Origin: Chryseobacterium ginsenosidimutans
GTDB lineage: Bacteria; Bacteroidota; Bacteroidia; Flavobacteriales; Weeksellaceae
Direction of reading: 5' to 3'
NCBI RefSeq assembly: GCF_024807225.1
Contig: NZ_JANUCO010000001.1
Span: 4,402,001-4,466,000 of the forward strand
Length of the DNA stretch: 64,000 nt
In this document: one piece after another, positions 52,891 through 61,330 of the stretch
Layout: each line of letters opens with the position of its first letter
Numbering within the stretch: position 1 is the first letter of the stretch
Made by a program: the position numbers and the translations under genes
Notes under the pieces: generated by a model
Told to the model about the DNA's origin: nothing
Databases searched by the model: none
What the model saw: only the letters and a program-made list of their open reading frames with translations

Positions 52891-53989
52891 ATGGATTTTC
52901 CTTTTCCCATCCGCAAAATAATTCATGTTGATATGGATGCATTTTATGCTTCCGTAGAGCAGCATGACAATCCTGCATTGCGAGGAAAAGCCCTTGCTGT
53001 CGGTGGCGGACATCGTGGTGTGGTTTCCGCAGCAAGTTATGAAGCCCGAAAATTCGGTGTCCGTTCTGCGATGCCCAGTAAAACAGCCAAAGAAAAATGT
53101 CCGCATCTGATTTTTGTTCCGCCTCGATTTGCGCGTTATAAAGAGATTTCAAGAAAAATTCGGGAGATTTTCCATGAGTATACCGATTTGGTAGAGCCAC
53201 TTTCTCTGGACGAAGCCTATCTTGATGTCACTGAAAATAAAAAAGGAATAGAATCTGCCAATCAGATCGCCAAAGAAATTCGACAAAAGATCTTTGATGA
53301 AACGGGATTAACCGCTTCTGCAGGAATTTCCGTGAATAAATTTCTAGCAAAAGTAGCTTCCGACATCAATAAACCGAACGGACAAAAAACCATTCATCCA
53401 GATAAAATAGAAGGATTTTTGGAAGAACTTCCTGTCGAAAAATTTTATGGAGTAGGAAAAGTTACGGCTAATAAAATGTTTAGCTTAGGTATTTTTAAAG
53501 GAAAAGACTTAAAGAAAAGATCGATGCAAGACCTTACGATAATGTTCGGGAAATCCGGAGCTTATTATTACAATGTCGTTCGCGGAATTCATACTTCTGA
53601 AGTAAAACCTCATCGGATTCAGAAGAGTGTTGCCGTGGAAAGAACTTTCTTTGAAGACCTTTTTGACCAACAGCAAATCAATGAAAAACTCGAAAGTTTA
53701 AGTGAAGAAACTTCACAACCGTTTGCAGAAAAATAATATTCTCGGAAAATCTTTAACCTTAAAAATTAAATATAAAGATTTCTCACTTTTCACAAGAAGT
53801 ATCACCAAAGAAGAATATTTTTCATCAGCTGAGCAATATTTTAAAACCGGAAAAAAATTGTGGGAACTTCGCCCGTTCGACAAACCGGTTCGTTTGTTAG
53901 GATTATCACTCTCTCATCTTAATACAGAAGAAAAAAAACTGGTTTCTGTTCAACTAAAAATACCGTTTAAAGAATTTGAAGATCAATAG
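52891..53989 (+). pseudogene. dinB: DNA polymerase IV, frame broken by one extra base
   Basis: Error-prone Y-family polymerase. About 365 residues when the frames 52891-53736 and 53702-53989 are joined, the usual length. The first frame has IIHVDMDAFYASVEQ (catalytic Asp), PLSLDEAYLDVTE (catalytic Asp/Glu) and GVGKVTANKMFSLGI (helix-hairpin-helix). The second has the little-finger domain (ILGKSLTLKIKYKDFSLFTR). Removing one A from AGAAACT at 53706-53712 gives SLSEELHNRLQKNNILGK. As given the polymerase would lose most of its little finger, so it would be impaired. Confidence 0.94.
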
Positions 53990-54031
53990 TTGAAATTTTT
54001 CACTACATTGTAGTAACCAAATTTTCAATTT

Positions 54032-55504
54032 ATGAATGAAACGATGATTCAGTTTTTCCACTGGTATTCGGAAGGAGACGGAAAACTATGGAAGGAAGCC
54101 GAAAAACAGGCAAAATATTTATCAGAGTTAGGAATCACATCCGTTTGGCTTCCTCCCGCTTATAAAGGAACAAGCGGAGGATATTCTATTGGCTATGACG
54201 CTTATGATCTATTTGATCTAGGGGAATTCGATCAAAAAGGAAGCATTCCCACGAAATACGGAACCAAAGACGATTACACAAAAGCTATAAAAGCTTTAAA
54301 AAAGGAAAATATTCAGGTCATTGTGGATATTGTGTTAGGACATAAAGCCGGTGGTGACGAACTGGAAACTTTTAAAGCTGTAAAAGTAGACGAAAATAAC
54401 AGAGAAAAAGTAATTTCCGGAGAGATTGAAATTCAGTCCTATACAAAATTTACGTTTCCGGGCAGAGGAAAAAAATATTCTGATTTTGAATGGAATTTCA
54501 ACTGTTTCAGCGGTGTAGATTATGCAGAAGGTATGGATTCTAATATTTTTAAAATTAAAAATGAATATGGAACCGACTGGGAAGAAATGATCGATGATGA
54601 AAAAGGAAACTACGATTATCTGATGTATAATGACATTGAGCATCGTAATCCTTTCGTGCGTGAAGAACTCAATACTTGGGCAAAATGGTATTTTGATCAG
54701 ACCGATTTTGATGGCGTAAGACTTGATGCTTTAAAACATATTTCATTTGATTTTTATAAAGAATGGATTACCCTACTCCGCTCCAATTCAGGGAAAAACA
54801 TTTTCGCTGTCGGAGAATATTGGGCTCCCGGATATTTGAATTTACTCCAAAAATACATTGAGGTTACGGAAGGTTGCATGAGTCTGTTTGACAGCTCATT
54901 ACAAAATAATTTTCACACCGCTTCCAACGAAGGAGATTCTTATGATCTAAGCAAAATATTAGACGGAAGTCTTACTCAGGCAGATCCGCTTCATTCTGTA
55001 AGCTTGGTGGATAATCACGATACACAGCCTTTGCAGGATTTGGAAGCGCCGGTTGAAGAATGGTTCAAACCTCTTGCTTACGCTTTGATTTTACTCAGAA
55101 AAGATGGTTATCCATGTGTTTTTTATCCCGATTTGTATGGATCTCATTATATTGATAAAGATAAAGAAGGAAACGATCAGGAAATATTTCTGAATAAAGT
55201 TAACGGAATTGAAGAACTCCTAAAAGCGAGAAAAGATCACGCTTACGGCGAACAAAAAGATTATTTTGAAGACTCCAATTGTCTTGGCTGGACTCGTGAA
55301 GGCGATGATGAACATTCGGGTTGTGCCGTAGTTTTAAGCAATAAAGATTTTTACGAAAAACCTATGGAAATGGGCGAAAAATATATCGGCAACGTATTTT
55401 ATGATCTGCTTGGAAGAAGCGAAGAAAAAGTAACCATTGATGAAAAAGGATGGGGAAATTTCCCTGTTCCTGTAGGAAATGTGAGTGTTTGGATTGTTGA
55501 GTAA
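54032..55504 (+). CDS. Cytoplasmic-type alpha-amylase (GH13)
   Basis: A 490-residue glycoside hydrolase family 13 enzyme without signal peptide, so probably intracellular, acting on glycogen or maltodextrins. Catalytic blocks: YDAYDLFDLGEFDQKGSI and VDIVLGHKAGGDELE (region I area), DFDGVRLDALKHISFDFY (nucleophile Asp in RLDALKH), IFAVGEYWAPGYL (acid/base Glu) and VSLVDNHDTQPLQDLE (third Asp). The layout corresponds to the GH13_5-type liquefying amylases. The gene stands alone and has no adjacent transport or regulatory gene. Confidence 0.92.
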   Translation: MNETMIQFFHWYSEGDGKLWKEAEKQAKYLSELGITSVWLPPAYKGTSGGYSIGYDAYDLFDLGEFDQKGSIPTKYGTKDDYTKAIKALKKENIQVIVDIVLGHKAGGDELETFKAVKVDENNREKVISGEIEIQSYTKFTFPGRGKKYSDFEWNFNCFSGVDYAEGMDSNIFKIKNEYGTDWEEMIDDEKGNYDYLMYNDIEHRNPFVREELNTWAKWYFDQTDFDGVRLDALKHISFDFYKEWITLLRSNSGKNIFAVGEYWAPGYLNLLQKYIEVTEGCMSLFDSSLQNNFHTASNEGDSYDLSKILDGSLTQADPLHSVSLVDNHDTQPLQDLEAPVEEWFKPLAYALILLRKDGYPCVFYPDLYGSHYIDKDKEGNDQEIFLNKVNGIEELLKARKDHAYGEQKDYFEDSNCLGWTREGDDEHSGCAVVLSNKDFYEKPMEMGEKYIGNVFYDLLGRSEEKVTIDEKGWGNFPVPVGNVSVWIVE

Positions 55505-55591
55505 CTTTTTTTAGCTGGAAGATGGATGCTAGAAGCTGGAAGATATACACCAAACCGCAAAGTTTGTCATTTTGTGTTCAAAAAATCAAAA

Positions 55592-56920
55592 CTAAATTTT
55601 TCGGAGTTCCAGAATTTCGGGTCTTTCAGAATGGTCTGAAATTTTTCCGGTTCTGGCAAATTCTGCCCAAAGTGAACGCAGTTTTTTACCATTTTCCTGA
55701 ATATATTCCCACGGAACATCTTTCAACAATTCTGAGGATTTCCAAGCTTCTTTATTTTCAAAAATCAAAGGAAGATCAACACAATGGGAAGCTCCGATGT
55801 AATTGTTTTTTAAGGTCGAATGAATTTTAAACTGATAGATATTCCCACCACCTTCAGCATAATTTTGAGCAAAAATATGAGTCGGTTTTCCGTAGATGAA
55901 TTCTGTTGTCTCACGAACGATTTTATCAAGAATCTTGTGATGTAAATAAGTGTAAATTCCTTTCTCGGCAGTTTTTACGTAAAAAGCGGTTTCATCATTA
56001 TTAAAACCGATCAACACGTCATATTTTTTGGAATTTTCTTTCCATTTCGGAAGACTTTCTTCCTCTTTGCATAAAGGCGGATAACCATATTGTGTACAAA
56101 AAGGCATGGATGTTTTTAAACCATATTTTCTAAAAGAAGGTAAAAAATTCACATAGCTTTCGACCATTTTTAGAGGATCAATCTCATCTTTTAAAGATTC
56201 TGTTTTCCTGAAAAATTCTGAAGACATTTTATCTCTCTTATGGCGAAAACCCAAAGGCGCACTCTGAATAATTACTCTTTGAAACAAATTTTCTACGCCT
56301 TCAGAAATCATCAGATGAGCAATGGCATCGCCTCCGGAAGACTGTCCGAAAAGTGTAATATTTCCATCATTTCCGCCAAAACTCTGAATATTTTTCTTAA
56401 TCCATTTTAGAGCCTCAATAATATCAAATAATCCAAGATTGGCAGGTCTTTCTTCACTTCCTCCTAAAAAACCAAAAAGGCCTAATCTATAGGTGATTGC
56501 AACAACAATAATATTCTGCTCTTTTATCCAAATTGTAGGATCGGAAGTCGGAAGATCGCCACAACCAACTTCATACGAACCCCCATGAATCCAGACAATA
56601 ACGGGAAGTTTTTCATTTTCATTGATATTTTCGGGACGGGTAATTGTTAAGAATTGAGGTGATTCATTCGCTTCAAATTTGTTAAGATCTGTTTTTTCAA
56701 TTAATCTTTCCAAAAGCGGACTGATGTGTTGCGGACAAACGGGAGTTTTGTCAAAAATCTCCTCTGATTCCGCAGACTGTAAAGAAACGGGCATTTTAAA
56801 TCTTTCAGAACGGGCATAGCGAATGCTTTTAGCCTTGATCACTCCATTTTCTTTCAATGCTAAAATCTTTCCAAAAGGTGTTTGAAAAGTATGTGTTCCT
56901 ATATTTTGTCGTGTTGTCAT
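55592..56920 (-). CDS. Type B carboxylesterase/lipase family protein
   Basis: A 442-residue alpha/beta hydrolase of the carboxylesterase type B family, without an obvious signal peptide. Features: LPVIVWIHGGSYEVGCGD (oxyanion hole), VAITYRLGLFGFLGGSEE, GNDGNITLFGQSSGGDAIAH (nucleophile Ser in GQSSGG), IGFNNDETAFYVK (acidic region), and GASHCVDLPLIF with the catalytic His. The family usual length is about 500, so it is somewhat short but has the full set of motifs. It is transcribed alone; substrate unknown. Confidence 0.9.
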   Translation of the reverse strand: MTTRQNIGTHTFQTPFGKILALKENGVIKAKSIRYARSERFKMPVSLQSAESEEIFDKTPVCPQHISPLLERLIEKTDLNKFEANESPQFLTITRPENINENEKLPVIVWIHGGSYEVGCGDLPTSDPTIWIKEQNIIVVAITYRLGLFGFLGGSEERPANLGLFDIIEALKWIKKNIQSFGGNDGNITLFGQSSGGDAIAHLMISEGVENLFQRVIIQSAPLGFRHKRDKMSSEFFRKTESLKDEIDPLKMVESYVNFLPSFRKYGLKTSMPFCTQYGYPPLCKEEESLPKWKENSKKYDVLIGFNNDETAFYVKTAEKGIYTYLHHKILDKIVRETTEFIYGKPTHIFAQNYAEGGGNIYQFKIHSTLKNNYIGASHCVDLPLIFENKEAWKSSELLKDVPWEYIQENGKKLRSLWAEFARTGKISDHSERPEILELRKI

Positions 56921-56969
56921 CCAAAACAGAATAAATGTTCACTTAAATTTAATGAATTTTGAATTTATT

Positions 56970-57058
56970 AAACACAAATACCACGAATTTTTGCACAAAT
57001 TTTCACTAATAAATTCATTTGTGTCATTCGTGAAAATATTTGTGAAAATTTGTGTTTT
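56970..57058. repeat. Palindromic element (AAACACAAAT ... ATTTGTGTTT)
   Basis: 89 bases between the AraC-type gene and the esterase gene. The left arm contains AAACACAAATACCACGAATT then TTTGCACAAATTTTCAC; the right arm has the complementary TATTTGTG...TTTGTGTTT and CATTTGTGTCATTCGTG. It would fold into a long imperfect hairpin. No reading frame. It may end the AraC transcript. Confidence 0.65.
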
Positions 57059-57065
57059 AAAGTTT

Positions 57066-57968
57066 TTAGCTTAAATTTTTATATTCGCTTGGAGAAACGC
57101 CAACTTTCGTTTTGAAAAGACGTGTAAAATGCTGTGGATATTTAAATCCTAGATCATAAGAAATTTCACTGATGGATTTTGCAGGATCAAAAATCTGATC
57201 TTTTGCGACATCAATCAATTTATTGTGGATAAATTCCTGAGCAGAAATTCCCAGTTCTTTTTTCATCAGATCACCGAAATAGTTCGCCGAAAGATTTAGT
57301 TGTTCCGCAAAATAGTTAACCATCGGTAAACCAATATTTTTAGGCTTATCAGATTTTAAATAATCATCCAATAAACTTTCAAACTTACCGATAAACCCTT
57401 GATTTACATGATCTCTTGTAATAAACTGACGGTCATAAAAACGCATACAATAATTCAAAAACAGCTCAATATTATTGACTATTAATGATTTACTATGTTT
57501 ATCAATTGCCTGTCCGAGCTCATGTTTGATATTTTTAAAACATTCCAAAATAATTTCTCTTTCCTTTTCTGAAAGATGCAATGCTTCATGAACCTCGTAA
57601 GAGAAGAAATTATAATCTTTCATATTCTTCCCAAGATTTGTTCCTTTCAATAAATCCGGATGAAAAATTAAGGCAAAACCTGCAGGCTGGATAAATCTAT
57701 CTTTATTGTAAATTCCATACGTTTGTCCGGGTGCGATGAAAACCAACGTCCCTTCCTGATAATCGTAGCTGTGTTTTCCATACTGCATATCTCCACACAT
57801 GATGTCTTTCAAAAAAACGGTATAAAAACCAAATGTTCTCAAATGCTGACAAATAGGATCTGATTTAGAAAAATCAATCACACTTACCAGCGGATGCAGG
57901 GTTTCCTGATTCGCCATTTTATTGTATTCTGAGACACTGTTGTAGATTTCAACCTCCTGATTTTCCAT
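57066..57968 (-). CDS. AraC-family transcription regulator
   Basis: A 300-residue regulator. The frame is open from 58118, but ATG at 57968 (MENQEVEIYNSVSEY) is preferred because the added N-terminal part has no family match and would overlap the divergent gene. An N-terminal cupin-like sensing domain (YDYQEGTLVFIAPGQTYGI) is followed by two C-terminal helix-turn-helix motifs (NLSANYFGDLMKKELGISAQ and SISEISYDLGFKYPQHFTRL, then FKTKVGVSPSEYK). It is divergent from the cupin-ADH genes, 132 bp apart, and probably controls them. Confidence 0.92.
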   Translation of the reverse strand: MENQEVEIYNSVSEYNKMANQETLHPLVSVIDFSKSDPICQHLRTFGFYTVFLKDIMCGDMQYGKHSYDYQEGTLVFIAPGQTYGIYNKDRFIQPAGFALIFHPDLLKGTNLGKNMKDYNFFSYEVHEALHLSEKEREIILECFKNIKHELGQAIDKHSKSLIVNNIELFLNYCMRFYDRQFITRDHVNQGFIGKFESLLDDYLKSDKPKNIGLPMVNYFAEQLNLSANYFGDLMKKELGISAQEFIHNKLIDVAKDQIFDPAKSISEISYDLGFKYPQHFTRLFKTKVGVSPSEYKNLS

Positions 57969-58100
57969 GAAGTATATTTTTATTAATGTCAAAATTACCA
58001 CTTTCCGGGCGTACATTTTACAGTGTCGGTAAAATTGGTAAATCTTTCCGTAATTTGTATAAGCTGAGTTCATGTAAAAGTTTGGACTTTTGTAATCGTT

Positions 58101-58505
58101 ATGGAAACATTTAATCAAAACATTTTTCCAAAAGGAGAAAAAGCACCCTCAGAATATTTCTCCGGCGGAACAGCTTGGGTAAAAATATTAAAACCCAATG
58201 AAGATGAACTTCACTGCCAAATCGGGAACGTTATTTTCGAGCCCAAATGCAGAAATAACTGGCATACTCACGATGGCGGACAAATTTTAATTGTAACTTC
58301 AGGAACGGGATTTTATCAGGAGAAAGGTAAACCGGCTCAAGTTTTAAAAGAAGGAGACGTGGTAAATATTTTACCCAATGTCATTCATTGGCACGGTGCA
58401 GGTCCGGAAAGTGAATTTACGCATATTGCCATTAATCCAAATACACAAAATGGCGTTGTTAATTGGCTGGAACCTGTTACAGACGAAGAATACAACAATT
58501 TATAA
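58101..58505 (+). CDS. Cupin-domain protein
   Basis: A 134-residue single-cupin protein. The metal-binding motif 1 is CRNNWHTHDGGQILIVTSGTG and motif 2 is NVIHWHGAGPESEFTHIA, with the His ligands in place. It resembles the cupin type annotated as (R)-mandelonitrile lyase-like or carboxymuconolactone-associated proteins that sit beside alcohol dehydrogenases in Bacteroidota. It starts 24 bp before the ADH gene and likely shares its promoter, divergent from AraC. Reaction unproven. Confidence 0.82.
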   Translation: METFNQNIFPKGEKAPSEYFSGGTAWVKILKPNEDELHCQIGNVIFEPKCRNNWHTHDGGQILIVTSGTGFYQEKGKPAQVLKEGDVVNILPNVIHWHGAGPESEFTHIAINPNTQNGVVNWLEPVTDEEYNNL

Positions 58506-58528
58506 ACTAAACTTAAATTAAAAAATAA

Positions 58529-59584
58529 ATGAGCACACTCACAGTAAAAGCTTACGGAGCAGAGTCTAAAACTGCGGATTTAGCGGAAATTAATATTAAC
58601 AGAAGAGAAGTAACAACAAAAGATGTAGAAATTGAAATTCTATATTGCGGTGTTTGCCACTCAGATCTTCACACAGCGAGAAACGACTGGGGCGGATCTT
58701 TATATCCTGTCGTTCCGGGGCACGAAATCGTGGGAAGAATTACCAATGTAGGAAGCGATGTTACTAAATTTAAAGTTGGAGACTTGGCTGCAGTAGGCTG
58801 TATGGTAGATTCTTGCGGACATTGCGACAGTTGTAAGCAAGACTTAGAGCAATATTGTCAAAACGGTTTCACAGGAACTTACAACGGAAAAGACAAGCAT
58901 TTGGGAGGTCACACTTTCGGTGGATATTCTGAAAAAGTGGTTGTTGATGAACATTTTGTTCTTAGTGTTCCTGAAAACTTAGATTTAGCGGCAGTTGCAC
59001 CACTTCTTTGTGCGGGTATCACGACTTGGTCACCTTTGAGACACTGGAATGTTGGTCCGAATTCTAAAGTTGCGGTTGTAGGTTTAGGAGGTTTGGGACA
59101 TATGGCAATTAAACTGGCAAAAGGTTTGGGAGCTGATGTCACTTTATTCTCCAGAACTCCGGGGAAAACCGAAGATGCAAAAAAATTGGGTGCAGATCAT
59201 GTAGTAATTTCTACTGAACAAGACCAAATGGATGCTGTAAAAGGGAAGTTCGACGTTATTATCGACACTGTTCCTTACGAACATGATATCAATCCTTATT
59301 TGCAGACGGTTAGCTTGAACGGAACTTTGGTTTTGGTAGGATTTGTAGGTGAATTTGAAAATGAATCTCCAAGTACAAGACCCATGATTTTCCAACGTCG
59401 TTCTGTTGCAGGATCTTTGATCGGAGGTATTGCTGAAACTCAGGAAATGCTTGATTTCTGTGGGAAAAACAATATCGTTTCTGATATTGAATTAATTAAA
59501 ATTCAGGACATCAACAATGCATATGAAAGAATGCTGAAAAGTGATGTGAAATATCGTTTCGTGATCGATATGAAATCTTTGTAA
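58529..59584 (+). CDS. Zinc-dependent NAD(P)-dependent alcohol dehydrogenase
   Basis: A 351-residue medium-chain dehydrogenase of the cinnamyl-alcohol/YahK type. The catalytic zinc site sits in EILYCGVCHSDLHTARND and YPVVPGHEIVGRITNVG. The structural zinc cysteines are in CGHCDSCKQDLEQYCQ. The nucleotide-binding loop is VAVVGLGGLGHMAIKLAKGL followed by ADVTLFSRTPGKTEDAKKLG. It reduces aldehydes or oxidises alcohols, more likely with NADPH given the SRTPGK loop. It is second in the cupin-ADH unit opposite the AraC regulator. Confidence 0.93.
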   Translation: MSTLTVKAYGAESKTADLAEININRREVTTKDVEIEILYCGVCHSDLHTARNDWGGSLYPVVPGHEIVGRITNVGSDVTKFKVGDLAAVGCMVDSCGHCDSCKQDLEQYCQNGFTGTYNGKDKHLGGHTFGGYSEKVVVDEHFVLSVPENLDLAAVAPLLCAGITTWSPLRHWNVGPNSKVAVVGLGGLGHMAIKLAKGLGADVTLFSRTPGKTEDAKKLGADHVVISTEQDQMDAVKGKFDVIIDTVPYEHDINPYLQTVSLNGTLVLVGFVGEFENESPSTRPMIFQRRSVAGSLIGGIAETQEMLDFCGKNNIVSDIELIKIQDINNAYERMLKSDVKYRFVIDMKSL

Positions 59585-59603
59585 ACTTCGTATATTTTTA
59601 ACT

Positions 59604-59634
59604 AAGACTCTTCGATTTCGGAGAGTCTTTTTTT
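59604..59634 (+). terminator. Terminator of the cupin-ADH unit
   Basis: Stem AAGACTCT/AGAGTCTT followed by a T run. The stretch 59635-59850 downstream is AT-rich and holds no recognisable gene. Confidence 0.85.
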
Positions 59635-59850
59635 GTTTTTTATCGCAAAGGAATACAAAGATTTTTTTTAATAAATTGTGTTTTAAGATATATAAAGGCA
59701 TTTCATTTAAGAAAAAAATACAATTTTATTTTAGGTTTTGGCTAGCTTATCTATCTTTTTTAAATGGGTTAAAGCTCATATTGATGTTTTTTATTCTATT
59801 TAAATTTTTAAACCTCTTTTTGATTGTTACATTGTTATATTTTCAAATTG

Positions 59851-60222
59851 TTACATTAATTTCTCATATTTCCCTTCCATATCTTTAAATGCCCATTCTG
59901 CCATTGAATGAATAACGGGAATCAATCCTTTTCCACCTTCGCTTAATTCGTAAGTTACATGTGGCGGAACAACAGGTTTTGCCGTTCTTATCACTAATCC
60001 GTCGTTTTCTAATTGTTTTAAATGTTGAATTAACATCTTTTCTGTCACTGCCGGAATCGCACGTTTCAATTCGCTGTATCTTTTATCGCCATTCGAAAGA
60101 TGATATAAAATAATAGGTTTCCAAAATCCACCGATTTTTTCCATAACGTAAGTCACGGGACAAGAATCCAGTGCATATTTTTTATTCTGCTGAATTGTCG
60201 AGCTTTCTTTAATTGCTGCCAT
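59851..60222 (-). CDS. HxlR-family winged helix regulator
   Basis: A 123-residue DNA-binding protein. ATG at 60222 (MAAIKESSTIQQNKKYALD) is chosen; the longer frame from 60297 adds a non-matching stretch and would cover the operator. Hallmarks: CPVTYVMEKIGGFWKPIILY (redox-sensitive Cys position of the family), HLSNGDKRYSELKRAIPAVTEKMLIQHLKQLENDGLV and RTAKPVVPPHVTYELSEGGKGL. HxlR proteins often sense electrophiles or oxidants. It is divergent from the NmrA-like oxidoreductase gene, which it probably controls. Confidence 0.93.
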   Translation of the reverse strand: MAAIKESSTIQQNKKYALDSCPVTYVMEKIGGFWKPIILYHLSNGDKRYSELKRAIPAVTEKMLIQHLKQLENDGLVIRTAKPVVPPHVTYELSEGGKGLIPVIHSMAEWAFKDMEGKYEKLM

Positions 60223-60237
60223 AATACATACTTTAGG

Positions 60238-60263
60238 GTAAGTACTTGTATAAAAGTAAGTAC
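60238..60263. promoter_or_regulatory. Probable HxlR operator
   Basis: GTAAGTACTTGTATAAAAGT then AAGTAC: two GTAAGTAC half-sites, each containing palindromic AAGTACTT or GTAC symmetry, in the gap between the divergent hxlR-like and NmrA-like genes. It resembles the GTACTTAC-type sites known for HxlR/HypR-like proteins. Confidence 0.6.
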
Positions 60264-60322
60264 AAATATACCTTTGTATCAGGAAATAAAAAAACATTTA
60301 TAAACAAACAACAAAAAATATT

Positions 60323-61207
60323 ATGAAAATTATCATCACAGGTTCATTAGGAAATGTTGCAAAACCACTTGCTCAACAATTAATTGCTGAAGGACACGAT
60401 ATCACGGTAATTAGCAGTAATGAATCTAAAAAAAATGACATTGAAACTTTAGGTGCAAAAGCGGCAATCGGTTCGATTACAGATTTAGATTTTTTAATGA
60501 AGACTTTTGACGGAGCTGATGCAGCATTTTTAATGACCCCTCCGAATATGGGATTTGAAAATGTTGTTGAAAATACAATCAATGCAGGAAAAAATTATGC
60601 TGAAGCTATCAAACAGACTGGTGTAAAAAAAGTCGTTATGTTGAGCAGTATCGGTGTTGAATCTCCAATTGAAAATGGACCGATAAAAGGACTTCATTTC
60701 ATCGAAAAATTCTACAATGAACTGGAGAATACTTCCGTAACATTTTTGAGAGCGGGATATTTTTACATTAATTTCTTTAACGATATTCCTCTAATTAAAA
60801 ATGCAGGAATTATGGGTGGAAATTATCCTGAAACTGTACAAATTCCATTGGTTCATCCGAAAGATATTGCTAAAGCTGCAGCGGAAGAATTGGTAAAAAA
60901 TTCTGAAGGTAAAAATGTAAGATATATTGTAAGTGACGTTCGTCGTGTTTCTGATTTAGCTAAATTTTTTGGAAGCGCCATCGGAAAACCCGAACTTCCA
61001 TGGATTGAGTTTAAAGATGAAGATTCTCTGAATGGAATGCTTCAAGCCGGTCTTCCACAAGAAATTGCAGAATTGTACACGGAAATGGGATTAGGTTTGA
61101 GAAAAGGCGTCGTGCAGAAAGATTTTACTGAACATGGCTCTGTTGTTGATGGTGAAGTGAAATTGGAGGAGTTTGCTAATGAATTTGCGGAGAAGTTTAA
61201 TGCTTAA
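60323..61207 (+). CDS. NmrA-like NAD(P)-binding oxidoreductase
   Basis: A 294-residue atypical SDR with an N-terminal Rossmann loop (MKIIITGSLGNVAKPLAQQL), the substrate-like segment VKKVVMLSSIGVESP and NTSVTFLRAGYFYINFFNDI, and a closing helical part. It fits the NmrA/QorB group of NADPH-binding proteins that act as quinone reductases or redox sensors. The divergent HxlR regulator suggests induction by electrophiles or quinones. It is intact and ends before a strong bidirectional hairpin. Confidence 0.86.
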   Translation: MKIIITGSLGNVAKPLAQQLIAEGHDITVISSNESKKNDIETLGAKAAIGSITDLDFLMKTFDGADAAFLMTPPNMGFENVVENTINAGKNYAEAIKQTGVKKVVMLSSIGVESPIENGPIKGLHFIEKFYNELENTSVTFLRAGYFYINFFNDIPLIKNAGIMGGNYPETVQIPLVHPKDIAKAAAEELVKNSEGKNVRYIVSDVRRVSDLAKFFGSAIGKPELPWIEFKDEDSLNGMLQAGLPQEIAELYTEMGLGLRKGVVQKDFTEHGSVVDGEVKLEEFANEFAEKFNA

Positions 61208-61231
61208 TTTTTTTTGTATTTGATTTTCAAT

Positions 61232-61270
61232 AAAAGATTTCGGCGAGCCTTTGGCTCGCCGAAATCTTTT
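61232..61270. terminator. Perfect 18-bp hairpin terminator
   Basis: Stem AAAAGATTTCGGCGAGCC pairs fully with GGCTCGCCGAAATCTTTT around a TTT loop. It lies between the convergent NmrA-like and NPP-type genes. Confidence 0.88.
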
Positions 61271-61330
61271 CAATTATATTTTAGATGGTTTTATCCTATC
61301 CTGCTATAAGTCATCCCTTCGGGACTCCCG

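Noticed and set aside
55522..55830. Plus-strand frame opposite the carboxylesterase end
   Set aside because: Shadow of the esterase gene; no motif or start context.
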